Assembly (NCBI GenBank): GCA_004352715.1
Contig: SCFE01000113.1
Span: 724,775 to 767,837 of the forward strand
DNA length: 43,063 nt
Source of the DNA: Hofstenia miamia
Taxonomy: Eukaryota > Xenacoelomorpha > Acoela
Reading direction: 5' to 3'
Shown in pieces: positions 19,861 to 30,467 of the stretch. The first letter of the stretch is position 1; every line of letters begins with the position of its first letter. The position numbers and the translations under genes were made by a program. Under the pieces are notes generated by a model, which worked only from the letters and a program-made list of their open reading frames with translations, ran no database searches and had not been told where the DNA came from.

Positions 19861-22388
19861 TATATATTTACAACATTGTGTACACATAAATTCAACATAT
19901 AGCATTTATTATACATTTTTATGCATGTTACATTGTATTTAATGACAAAATAGCTTTGTATAGCAAAATCTAATTGAAATTAAGAAATTGGCTTCATATA
20001 AATGCGATTCACAATTGTTGCAATCATATTCTGCACATTTTACATTATTAAACAATTTAGACATTTGCACTGTCTCATTATTAGTTTACACCATGGCTGT
20101 GTGCGTGTGCGGTTTAATACAGATATTAATTAACATTGCCTATCGTTTTAAGTTCATTTACAATTGTTTGGATAAATATTTGACATAAATTATTAGAAAA
20201 AGAAAATTCAACACAAAACAAACAAATGAAATATAAAGTACAAAAACAACAAAAGTTAAGTAAATGGTATGAGCGCTAAATACATTCAAGATACAAAAAG
20301 AGTCAATTTTTTTATTTGCAATAAATGTTTCTTCGTGTTTTTTTAACTGTTTATGTTTTCATCCCAGATTGTGCAAAAGTATTTATCATACAAAGAAATG
20401 CCCCAAGCCTGGGCCAGCACAACCCCAGAATAATTATCAAAATATTAATAAGATTTAAAACATTTCATTGACAATCATTATTACAAAAACTTAAATAGAT
20501 CAGCAATGCTGGCTGATCTAAATAGTTCCAATGCCTCCATCTTTTCAGGACTAATCAAGTTTCTTTTTGAAGTAATTATAATAGTCCAGAATGAGAGAAA
20601 TCGTATTGGCTTTTTAGAGACCACACTTGTTTCAATGTTTGAAAAATTTTCATTACCACTGTTTGACAAAGTGTCCAACCCTTGATATCTTCAAAGAGCT
20701 CGAGTTTAAACTTTCTTTGGTTCCCTATACCAAAGTAAACGCATTCTCATACAGCATAGATCTCTTTAATTGTTCCCTTCCTTTTTCACAAATTATTATC
20801 GTTGTTGAAGTGCTTGCCAATTAAAGTAGATTGATGCACGAATTTACGCAATTATAAATTAATTGTACATTATTCAGATTTTGCACGATTTATTCTCAAA
20901 CCCATCCCATTGAAATAAAAAATAAATTTGGCGGCTCAAGCCCAGCTCCAAATAGAAATAGAAAAACGTCCCAAGCCCTGCTCAGACCCAATGGCCCAGC
21001 CCACTTGCAACTAATTCTGTGCCAGCTGTTGTTAAATATGTTAATATCACATGATTTTTCAGTGTAATATGGAACTAACTTTTCCGGCTTGGGCCGATTC
21101 ATTATGCACCAGTGCTATATAAAATTTATAAACAATGTAATGAATTTATATTAACATTCTAAAACTTAAATTAGGTTTTTCAATTTCAGTGTGTAGATTT
21201 TATTAGACCTTTCCATTCTAACATATTCAACTTTAGACTAGCAAAACAAAAACAAATAATAATTTTTCGCAAATGCTTTAATATGGCATTAATATTAATA
21301 AGCATAAAATGCGCTAAAAATGAACTTCTGGTGTGCGCCCGCCACCCTCTCTCAAACTGCACACTAAAAAAACATTGAGTACATTTAGTAAATTACATTA
21401 TTTTCTTTACTTGAATAAGATTTCAAATACTTTGCTGGATCCGCATTTGTGAATAATTGCAGACATTCTACATGAGTAGATGACGCTTCAATCAAGTAAA
21501 TCAAATGCTATTATCAATTGCGCCACCTAGTAAATGAATATGTATTGCTTATGCACTGCGCAGGTTGCTGCATATTTATTAATCAACCAACTAGGGTTGG
21601 ATTCCAAGAAGGCGCGGCTTGCTGGCAATAAGGATTAGTTATTTTTACAAACTTAAGTGCTTTGTTTTTTAACGTTTTATTTTTTTATAAATTTGTTCTG
21701 GAGTAGGTTAATATACTATACGTCTCTATAATGTCTTTTGTACAACAATTGCACTATTTAATTGTGTTTAGTATTCTGAGAAATCTGAACTATAATCAAT
21801 CGATTGTTGATGAATTTTCTTCGCATCCTCATGTGAGTTTTTTGATTTTTATTAATAACTATTTTGCTTAGACTTCTGAACTAATCACAGATAAATCTTC
21901 TCTGCTTATTGGTTTAATACATCCCGGCTTCATCATTAGTAGGTAAAGTATTAGTCAATTTATATTTTATATTATATGTTTACTCTAAAAATATTTTAAT
22001 GAAAGTGCATTTTAAAACAATCTAATACATTTGTTGCGCCCTTTATTTAGGCAAATCTATTACATTTGTGCACTTTCGATTTAATATATTTTGGATTCTG
22101 TGTTTTATGTTAACCTACTACAGACGAAATTATATATAAATTATTGGCTGTCAAGTAATGGATTCATTTAAGAGCCTGAATTTATTGTAAACATTTTTTA
22201 TTACATTGATTGACTGGGCATTAATCCTTCAAATTTATGTTAGAAGTTACTTCCTTCAAATTTTTTGCAAAGCCAATGGGATTTTTAAGGATGGTTGAGT
22301 ATTTTTTTCTTGCTGAGAAATTTCAGGAGGGTTAAAGATTTTTGCTGAGAAATTTCATTATGTAACAGGAATACCTATTATATTCCCT
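19861..22388. other. Interior of the nested element: no gene, an hAT-like fragment
   Basis: Small open frames (for example 19988-20188 and 20627-20824) show no motif. At 20920-21112 repeated CCCAAGC/GGCCCAGCCC words end in TTGGGCCGATTCATTATGCA, which looks like one end of an hAT element. The matching other end is not clear. Confidence 0.4.
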
Positions 22389-22661
22389 AGATTTTCTTCT
22401 CAATTCTTGCAAAGACAGCAATATTCCTACCAGAATTCTTAACGAATCTTAGGGATTCATACCAGGAATCCTAATGAGTCTTAATGATTCTTGCTAGGAA
22501 ATTTCAGGAATTCCTGTTAGGATTCTTAGATTTTCTTCTAAGTTCTTGCAAAGACAGCATTATTCCTACCAGGATTCCTAACGAATCTTAAGGATTCCTG
22601 CCAGGAATCTTAAAGAGGCTTAATGATACTTTTTAAGAATTTTCAGGAAAGTCAACATGGG
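22389..22661 (+). repeat. 139-bp tandem repeat at the right end of the nested element
   Basis: The units start at 22389 and 22528 (AGATTTTCTTCT, then TTCTTGCAAAGACAGCA), offset 139, and the second runs to the terminal repeat. AGGAATCCTA-type words recur within each. Confidence 0.8.
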
Positions 22662-22663
22662 TA

Positions 22664-23342
22664 TGCCATCGCTGCCCTGCAGGAAACAAAACTAGGAGAG
22701 TCCGATGCCACAAAATCGTATGAAATTGATACTTATCACATTTTTCGATAGGATCGTGATTTGACCGTATTTGAAGAATCTGGTAGCGGAGGGCTTATCA
22801 CATATGTTAGGAAATCGTGGTGCCGAATCAAACCTAATATTGTATCTGCGATGTCTGTTCCTGATCTTGAAATTCTAGTTATTAATTGTCGACCTACATT
22901 CTTGCCTTCTGATTACACAGCAGTTATTATTGCCATTGTTTATTGCAGACCTCAACGTAATAAGCCTGCTTACGAAGGATTGATAAGGAAAATGTTAGCT
23001 GATGTCATTAAGCAATATCCGAGAGCATATTTGGTCGTTATTGGTGATGCTAATCAACGTCAAATAACTTTTTGTGAGTCTATAGGACTACATATAATTG
23101 TGTTACGAAAGCTACATACATGCTGAATCGATCACAATTGGATATTGCATATGTATCTAACGGCTCGTTTTATAAATCTGAATTAGCGGCACCGTTGGGA
23201 AGAGCAAATATCCAATATCACCTGAGTGTTCTCCTAAATCCGCTTCTGGATTGTTATAATAAGCCACTACATGCTGTGAGTAAAAGTTCTCAGATATGCA
23301 TCAACCAAGACCAACTTCAATGTGCCCTTGAAACTACCGACT
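22664..23342 (+). pseudogene. LINE endonuclease (EEP/AP type), main part
   Basis: From 22664 the frame reads AIAALQETKLGES, the catalytic-region QET motif of LINE apurinic-like endonucleases. After an in-frame TAG at about 22750 come GGLITYVRKSWCRIKPN, SVPDLEILVINCRPTFLPSD, IVYCRPQRNKPAYEGLI and YLVVIGDANQRQ, where family members usually read GDFN. A frameshift near 23115 leads to RSQLDIAYVSNG (the LD-Y region), after which the usual SDH is not intact. The enzyme would nick target DNA to prime reverse transcription. This copy carries at least one stop and one frameshift. The pattern is close to CR1/Jockey-type LINEs common in marine invertebrates and fish. Confidence 0.8.
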
Positions 23343-23639
23343 AGACTGTTTTTTATAACGATGTCAGCTATGTGAATAGCCTAGTTGAATCTGTAAAAGT
23401 ATAAATTGCATTCTTGCTCGAACAATGTAAACGACCTTGTAATGGCAACCATAAAAATTTCCTTTGTGGTATAAATAATAATAAATTTAGAAATTTCGTT
23501 AAGCTTAAGCAGCAAGCTATAAAACGGAGAATAAACAGCATGGTTTACAAACATCGTCAGGAAGCTATTTGATCACAGTTTAATTAGTACCAATCGAAAG
23601 ATGAACAATATCACTGTGTGCTAGTGTTAATATTTTTGT

Positions 23640-24275
23640 TCCAACTATTTCTGTTGAAACTGTTGAAGGCATCTTCAAAGCCATTGACTGTTCTAAATCT
23701 CCTGGCAAGTGGCGTATCCAGGGGGGACATGGGGGAATGTCCCCCGTCAGGTTTCAAAATTTAATTAAGTCTGGCCCTGGGGATATTCCACAATGGGTAT
23801 ACAAAATTTTGCCAAAGAGATGGATCTGCCATATAACTTGATTTTCCAACGTAGCCTACATGATATGCAGTCCAGAAAAATATAAGCATGCATGGGTTAC
23901 TCCATTTCCCAAAGATAATATAGCAAGCATGAATAACATGAAGAAATTTAGACCAATTACAATAACCTTTATTGCAGCTAGGTCGCTTGATAGAATAGGG
24001 TTTCAGCAATATATAAGTAGTATTTCTGATTTAGAGGATGTGAATCAATTTGCATATAAGACTGGAAGGTCAACTACCGATGCTCTGATTTGTACAATAC
24101 ATTTTATTGGCAGCTTAATAGATAAAAGATTAGTTGCTGTGAAGGGATTTTTCATTTACTAGAGTTCAGCTTTTAACACAGTGCTGCAAAATAAACTGTT
24201 GAACCATATTAAACAACATTCACCTTGGCTTTCGGCATTGTTGTCTAGCTACATGGATGGATGGAAACAAGCAGC
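23640..24275 (+). pseudogene. LINE reverse transcriptase, fingers and start of palm
   Basis: After a linker (TVEGIFKAIDCSKSPG) and an inserted fold-back, the frame reads GPGDIPQWVYKIL and, after a stop, KHAWVTPFPK, FRPITITFIAARSLDRIGFQ and VNQFAYKTGRSTTDAL. It then breaks at the first catalytic motif (normally F-x-D-x-S-S-A-F-N, here interrupted by a TAG before SSAFNT) and fades by about 24275. This matches the first third of a LINE reverse-transcriptase domain and continues the element that starts at 18857. The active-site YADD region is missing, so the copy is truncated as well as broken. Confidence 0.8.
23706..23768 (+). mobile_element. Short hAT-like fold-back inside the LINE
   Basis: CAAGTGGCGTATCCAGGG resembles hAT ends of the CAGTGGCGTA type. 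It is followed by a hairpin of perfect 9-bp arms, GGGGGACAT (23722-23730) and ATGTCCCCC (23737-23745), with a 6-base loop. It sits between KSPG and GPGD of the LINE protein. No clean 8-bp target duplication is seen. Confidence 0.5.
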
Positions 24276-24331
24276 ATAGTTATATATAGCTTAGCCTACC
24301 GAAAATAATAAGTCTAAATATAATTGTAAAT

Positions 24332-24405
24332 CGACTCAAACTCGCGAGTTAGGGTTCCAACGCGACTCGAATTCGCGAGTTAGGGGTCCAATGCAACTCG
24401 AATCT
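24332..24405 (+). repeat. 31-bp CpG-rich tandem repeat
   Basis: The units run 24332-24362 and 24363-24393, with a partial third to about 24405. Each contains an ACTCGCGAGTT-type palindrome; AACTCGCGAGTT in the first is a perfect 12-bp palindrome. It is strikingly CpG-rich against an AT-rich background. Confidence 0.8.
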
Positions 24406-25040
24406 AAAAATGTCAACTCGCAGGGCCTAATATATATAAATTTATATAAATAAATAAGAATTTATATATTTATTGTATTGAAATTTGTCAGGACAGATGG
24501 CGTTACAGATTCCAAAATTTATATAAGTTCTATGCGTAATATTTAAAATTGTCAAAAATTTACAACAATTGCATAATACAGAATTCTGTTCAATCCAATG
24601 CTAATTTACTTTTGCTCTAGGATTGATTTATAGGTTAAGTATTGAGAAGCTCATAAATAACTTCATCTTAGATAAAATTAGTTATTATCTATTTATTTGA
24701 ATTACAATTTCGTTCAATTTTTTGGAATTGCAACACTTTATATTCAACAATATTACAATAGGATAAATAATAAAAAATACAGCGAAAGCATTCTAGGTCA
24801 AAGTTGAAATGATGAAATCATGCGGCTTTTCACTGTATTTAACTCATGGTTGAGAAAATAAACTCAAAATTCACTACTTTGCTATTTGCTATTGCTATAA
24901 TATGAATGTAATTAATGATTGCATTTTTCAATGATATTTAAATATTTTCTATTTAATTAAGCTGATGTTTTCCGTTTTCATATATAAAATATTTCAATAA
25001 TTGTAATAATATTGTACTTTTATAGCTTCTCATTGGTGTC
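24406..25040. other. No gene seen
   Basis: AT-rich spacer with a TATATAAAT-like low-complexity patch at 24430-24475. Confidence 0.5.
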
Positions 25041-26290
25041 TTCACCCACGTAACCAAATACTGGTGGTCCACCAGTGGCAGATATGGTGGGCCACCAGGT
25101 GGGGGTTGGCCACCCGTGCTCCAGTGGACCACCTGACAATACTATGAGAGTGGTATTTTTCGTCAGTAACAGGTCCCTTCAAGGACCCAAGACCATGAAT
25201 GGTGGACCAGAGGTCACATTCAGACAAACAGTAGCGCCACGAGTAGGCAGTGACTTGGATTTCACAGGGTAAAGCGACCGAAGTCTCCCCTGCCAGAGTG
25301 CCTCCCTCAAACTCATTGGACTTTAACCCATGCTGCATAAAGCTTCCGTTTCGGGCTTAATCAAGGTCCCTACCGCGGACCTGGAATGCCAGAGCACTGA
25401 CCTGGATGACGAGAGCAGGTCGAACAACCGGCGCCAAGGCGGAGGCCAAAGGGTGGTGCTGAGCTAATACTTGATGGGCGCGTCACTTTGCGGAGTCCCG
25501 AACCAAGAGTGGACGTTAAACAATAGGGTATAAGAAGGTGTGCTATGCGCATGTGGGATGATGTGAGACTGTCTGGTAGTCTGTGGAACAGACGGCGACG
25601 TCTAGCATTGCCCAGATTCATAGAGTGCCTTAAAGTGCGTCTACGAGGGCAGTAATACAGAGATTTTTCTCTGTCTCTGGCCTCTAGATAGGTCTTGGCC
25701 AACATTTGCTGTGCCTTCCTATGAGGGAGCTCTGCTCTGTCATGGGTTTTAGTGCGGACAGTAGATGCTCACGAGTTACCCAGTTAGTAGCCTTGGTTGG
25801 TGAAAGCTGGAGAGGCGCAACCCTCTCATGAAGCTCAGCCTTTGGCTTCACTCCTGCTGATCAGACTCAACACAGATCAGCACTCTGCGTGCCAGGGGTC
25901 GCCAGAGGTCAAGCATGATTAAACCGGCCTTAGTGGTACACTTCTAGGGGTAGTTCCGGATTTTGATCTGTTGACACACACTCTTCAGTCTGTTGACTGG
26001 TAGAGTAACCCCGACCACATTTAAGCATTAGAGCAATGTCTGAAATGTAGTAAAAGCAAACTTTATTATTAAATTATTTTGAACTTTCATTCAGCCTATA
26101 TATCTTATAATTTTTGCAAACAGAAAATTGCAAAAAAGCTCTTCACAATGAATTTTATATGTTTATGAGATCTAAGAGAGCATAATAATGAATAATATTT
26201 TACTTGCAAGCATTAGCTCATGTATTATTTACGATTAAGAGTAAATCAGATGTCACTAGTGGTCCACCAGTGGTCAAAAATAAACCCAAT
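25040..26290 (+). mobile_element. GC-richer block bounded by GGTGGNCCACC palindromes (unclassified element)
   Basis: Base composition rises sharply over about 25060-26020 and falls again after. Palindromes of the type GGTGGNCCACC lie at 25063-25073, 25086-25096, 25104-25114 and 25123-25133 at the left edge, and 26258-26268 at the right edge. The reverse-transcriptase homology on the minus strand stops just beyond the right-edge palindrome, as if interrupted there. Open frames inside (for example minus 25370-25705) show no motif. I take it as an unclassified insertion with palindromic ends; no target duplication is seen. Confidence 0.4.
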
Positions 26291-27541
26291 GATATAACTG
26301 TGGAAAATGAAGTTTAACCTGAGAAAGTATTGCTGAACGATTAAGACTGTTAAATGCATTTTTGATGTCTACCTGGAGAAATGCTAAATTTGTCTTCGAT
26401 CCAACAGCTTCCACCAATCCATTCAAAGCATGGATGACGGCTTCACAATCTACCTTACTGCCTACACTAACTTGAAGTGGAGAAAAAGAGCAGCTGCCCT
26501 ATTCCTTGACAAGTGACATAAGCATTTGGCAATCAATCTTAGAAGAACTTCTCCCAGAGCAATTGGGCGAATTCCACCGTCCTTTTGCTTCAATGCAAAA
26601 AGATTAGCTCCACAAAGATATGGTGCAATTTCATCAGGAGCATTACCAGATATTAAACAATTGATTACTTCGAGCACCGATGCAATTGCTTTGTCCCCAT
26701 ATTCAGGTGTTGGGCATTTGAATGCATTAATCAGATGAGAAGAATAAAGTTTAGAGACACTGGCAGCAGAATCCCTGGGAAAGCTTTTCGCACATTTAAT
26801 CAGAATGTCTTTGTTTACCACAAATGGCTCTGTGTCTTCAGTACTATAATCAATTTTATTTTTTGAAGTGATGGGATGCTTCTCCTTTAGTGCATGAAAT
26901 GTTTGCTCATCGAAGCTTAGACTATCAGATCTTAGAGCTGCTATGGCTCTACGAAAACTGCCTTCGTGACCAAGCTGTCTAGCTCTCTTAAGATTTTGGC
27001 TGGAGCTGACAGAAGATGATTTATTTTTAATGTTGCCAGAACTTACATTTGCTTCGTACCAGAGTTGAGCATAATCACCATTCAACCAATGCTCTAAGCG
27101 GCTCTTAAGATTTGACTCTTCGTATTTCAGGTGTTTGGAGCCCCCACGAGGAGGAGACCCGAGAACACAAGCAGGCAAAATATAAATCTCCACCCAATGA
27201 TTAATGAAACTTGACTCCCGCTTAATCTTACTAAAAGAGTGATTCACAGCTTTAGCCCAGAGATTACGGCAGCTGATTGGAACAATCTTTCTGGTAGGAA
27301 TAGAAAACATTTCAATATCAGAAAGTGAGGGAAATACAAGCGTTATTCCAAGTGAACGAGGTGGTAGCTCTGAACCTTCACATCTGGAACCATTGACAGT
27401 ATGAGGTTTGACAAGTCCTGAACGTTTACACAAATCAGAAGCATGCAGACATTTGCTACAAATGTTAGAATTTAATAATAGTAATGAAAGCTGCTGTGTG
27501 AGAATTATGTGTGAATTGGATTGCTGAACACTTCTGAATTG
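26291..27541 (-). pseudogene. Reverse-transcriptase element A (zinc finger plus RT), truncated
   Basis: On the minus strand the frame opens with a zinc-finger-like segment (CSKC, then SGLVKPH and SRC) upstream of 27433. A long linker follows, then the RT fingers (DEIAPYLCGANLFAL, then KDGGIRPIALGEVLLRLIAK). A frameshift near 26475 leads to FLQVDIKNAFNSLNR, which holds the first catalytic Asp of the palm. Homology ends at about 26291 beside a palindromic sequence, so the YxDD motif and C-terminus are absent. The KDGGIRPIAxG signature marks an RT family widespread in invertebrate genomes whose clade I cannot fix. A related copy lies at 41398-43009. Its product would copy element RNA into DNA; this one cannot. 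Confidence 0.8.
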
Positions 27542-28599
27542 TTGATTGAAAAATATTCGCCATCAGATCCAATTCCACTAATTTCATTTAAAGATGTTTC
27601 TTTTTTCTTATTGCGTTTTCTTTGTTTCATTGATATTTAGATTGTATATGCTCTCTTAATGTTATGCTATAAATAATTTTCAAACCGTTTAGTTTCCCAC
27701 TTTAAGTGAAATTTTGTAATTGAATTTCATTGTTCATGCAACAGGTTCCGCGTTGTTCTTTCCAACAACTTATAAAATTGGTGACCAATAGTAAAGCAAC
27801 CAAAAACATTTGTTTGTACAAATTTGAAATGGAAGAGCNCATTCAACCAATGCTCTAAGCGGCTCTTAAGATTTGACTCTTCGTATTTCAGGTGTTTGGA
27901 GCCCCCACGAGGAGGAGACCCGAGAACACAAGCAGGCAAAATATAAATCTCCACCCAATGATTAATGAAACTTGACTCCCGCTTAATCTTACTAAAAGAG
28001 TGATTCACAGCTTTAGCCCAGAGATTACGGCAGCTGATTGGAACAATCTTTCTGGTAGGAATAGAAAACATTTCAATATCAGAAAGTGAGGGAAATACAA
28101 GCGTTATTCCAAGTGAACGAGGTGGTAGCTCTGAACCTTCACATCTGGAACCATTGACAGTATGAGGTTTGACAAGTCCTGAACGTTTACACAAATCAGA
28201 AGCATGCAGACATTTGCTACAAATGTTAGAATTTAATAATAGTAATGAAAGCTGCTGTGTGAGAATTATGTGTGAATTGGATTGCTGAACACTTCTGAAT
28301 TGTTGATTGAAAAATATTCGCCATCAGATCCAATTCCACTAATTTCATTTAAAGATGTTTCTTTTTTCTTATTGCGTTTTCTTTGTTTCATTGATATTTA
28401 GATTGTATATGCTCTCTTAATGTTATGCTATAAATAATTTTCAAACCGTTTAGTTTCCCACTTTAAGTGAAATTTTGTAATTGAATTTCATTGTTCATGC
28501 AACAGGTTCCGCGTTGTTCTTTCCAACAACTTATAAAATTGGTGACCAATAGTAAAGCAACCAAAAACATTTGTTTGTACAAATTTGAAATGGAAGAGC
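27079..28599 (-). repeat. 760-bp direct duplication across a single N (probable assembly artefact)
   Basis: Bases 27079-27838 recur at 27840-28599, offset 761, with one N at 27839 between them. I compared them block by block and saw no difference. Unmerged overlapping contig ends give exactly this picture. Confidence 0.85.
27505..27630 (-). CDS. Short basic ORF upstream of RT element A
   Basis: A 41-codon ATG frame starts at 27630 (MKQRKRNKKKETSLNEISGI) with a strongly basic start like a nuclear-localisation signal, and stops at 27505. The RT frame lies one base back (-1) and is open across the overlap, so the two could be one product joined by frameshifting or splicing, or simply a broken frame. 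It recurs unchanged in the duplicate at about 28266-28391. Confidence 0.35.
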   Translation of the reverse strand: MKQRKRNKKKETSLNEISGIGSDGEYFSINNSEVFSNPIHT

Positions 28600-29469
28600 A
28601 GATTCTGAAAATGATTCTCTTTAATATGTATGTCAAAGACAAAGCACAGAACACAGAGAAGCAAGTGGAGTACCTTCCTAGCTTTTGCCAACACTGCAAA
28701 ATGTAAAAATACTAATGTAATTTGCGATGCACTTCAATCAAAGAATCTCATTTAAATGTGCACTCTGAGCAACTTGCAATGCCAAGATGAACTTAGTACT
28801 TAGAAGGTTTTTCATTATTATAATCACAAAGGCAAAAATGTTTATGGAACCATACCGTCGGCATACTATTAATAGGGTGCTAATTTATTTAATGTTCCTG
28901 CTATATAATTCAAAAATTTCGATCCAATTTAGTATCCAATTTCAGTAAAATTAAAATTTAATATTTAAATCTCAAATTTTGTTTGAAAAATTAAGTTTTC
29001 TATCGCGGATTTTAATACACACTACAAGAATTTTTTTTAATGTCTTGCAATATAAATTTTGAGGTTGTTCTTTAATTTGCCATTATTTGTGCTATTCTTG
29101 TTTTCATCGCCTTAGCTGCAATTTTGAAGTAAATTTATCTTGTTTAAAACAACTTCAATTCATAGTGACATTGCAAAATGGTTATTTTTGAATTTTGACA
29201 TCCAAAATTAATACGGGAGGTAATACTATAAGAAACACAACTATTTAAACTCTATAAATAAATTATGATTATAGTTGATGACAATTTTGGGATCTAGATT
29301 ATTACAAAGCTTACAAAAACGTTGATTTGCATTCACAATTTCGAAAGTATATGTCCATTTTTTATCTCATGATAGTGTTGAAGACTCAAAATTTTTTATT
29401 AGAATTAAAAAAACATAAATATTTTTTAAGTTTATGTTTGTTTATTGTTAGAACACATATTTAAATTCG
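28600..29469. other. No gene seen
   Basis: AT-rich; short frames only, with no recognised motif. Confidence 0.5.
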
Positions 29470-29571
29470 GATTAAAAACTAAAATTTTTTAAAAGTTCGG
29501 ATCGGATCCGGATCTTGAAGTTTCGGATCTGAATCGGGTCTTAAAATGTTGAATCCGATTCCATCTCTGGT
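29470..29571 (+). mobile_element. hAT-like element end
   Basis: Repeated CGGATCCGGATC/GGATCTGAATCGG words end in GAATCCGATTCCATCTCTG. On the minus strand this begins CAGAGATGGAATCGGATTC, a typical hAT-style terminus. The other end is not found. Confidence 0.4.
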
Positions 29572-30467
29572 GGATCATCTATATCTGTTTCCATGGCAAA
29601 TGCCGAGGTTCGAAAATAATAGCAACTGACTCCTGATCTTGGTTGAAATTGAAAAATTGCTCTGATCACGTACTGGTCATATCTTATGTTTAGAGTTGAC
29701 GTATTTTTATATAAATACAATGACGAAACCAAACCGCGCCACTAGCAACTCTGCACCGCCAACTGGATTCTACAACATCACTTGCAAGTCATGTTCAGTA
29801 GCAAATGACAATTTGTCTTGCACTATTGGCCTGAATGACGACAATTGTTTTTACAATGGAAGCAAGAAAAATGATAAAATCTTATAAATTCATGAGATCA
29901 AACTTACTTGAAAATAGTTGCCAAACTTTTTTATATACAACGGCTATAAAAATTATCCCCTGGAGATGGTGCTCTTGACATAGGCGATGTATTGAAGAAA
30001 TAGAACCGCCCGGCAACAGTTTAGCTATTTTATTAGAAGCTGGTTTTTGCCGGTTTCGGCATGTGTAGAAGCCCACAAATTAATCAGGTAGATGAGGGTA
30101 TCATAGTACTTTTTTACAGTGATATTTTCGTTTGTTAGGTTTATCTCTTGAAAATAAGTTTAATCTCATACAATGTTCTATTCTATGCCTTAAGACAACA
30201 CAAATATTGATTATTAACAACATTTGAAAAATTAATAAATAAATTAACAAGACATCACTTTTATTGAGCTTACTTGTGTTTGGTTTTTTGGTTTTCATTT
30301 TTGCGCGTTTTTTCAAACAATAACGTTCATTGTTATTGGAGCTAAGCTTAAACGATAATCCTTTCCGCTTCCTTTGATTAAATACGGTTTAAAATCAACA
30401 TAAATTTACTATGATTTGATTTAAGCATAATTTAAAAAATGATTATAGTCTATTGCAAAAAAGATTA
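29572..30467. other. No gene seen
   Basis: Small frames (29696-29887, and 29882-30076 on the minus strand) show no motif or splice support. AT-rich spacer before the duplicated GPCR block. Confidence 0.45.

Larger units (their letters stand above)
19651..22663 (+). mobile_element. 3.0-kb TA-flanked element nested in the LINE
   Basis: The element proper is 19653-22661. It has 9-bp perfect terminal inverted repeats, CCCATGTTG at the left and CAACATGGG at the right, each flanked by TA (19651-19652 and 22662-22663). Both subterminal zones (19665-19860 and 22370-22650) are dense in AGGAATCCTA-like words. Removing the element and one TA rejoins the interrupted LINE endonuclease frame, which shows the boundaries are right. 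No transposase is recognised inside, so it is non-autonomous or its gene has decayed. The TA target suggests Tc1/mariner-like or another TA-specific superfamily, but the end sequence matches none I know. Confidence 0.8.

Noticed and set aside
20481-21102. Small frames on both strands inside the nested element
   Set aside because: No conserved motif; they overlap hAT-like terminal sequence.
25370-25705. 111-codon minus-strand frame rich in Arg and Ser
   Set aside because: Its length is explained by the higher GC content of this block. The composition is irregular and no domain is recognised.
28463-28706. Overlapping 60-80 codon frames on both strands
   Set aside because: They lie in the duplicated noncoding flank of RT element A, show no motif and contradict one another on both strands.
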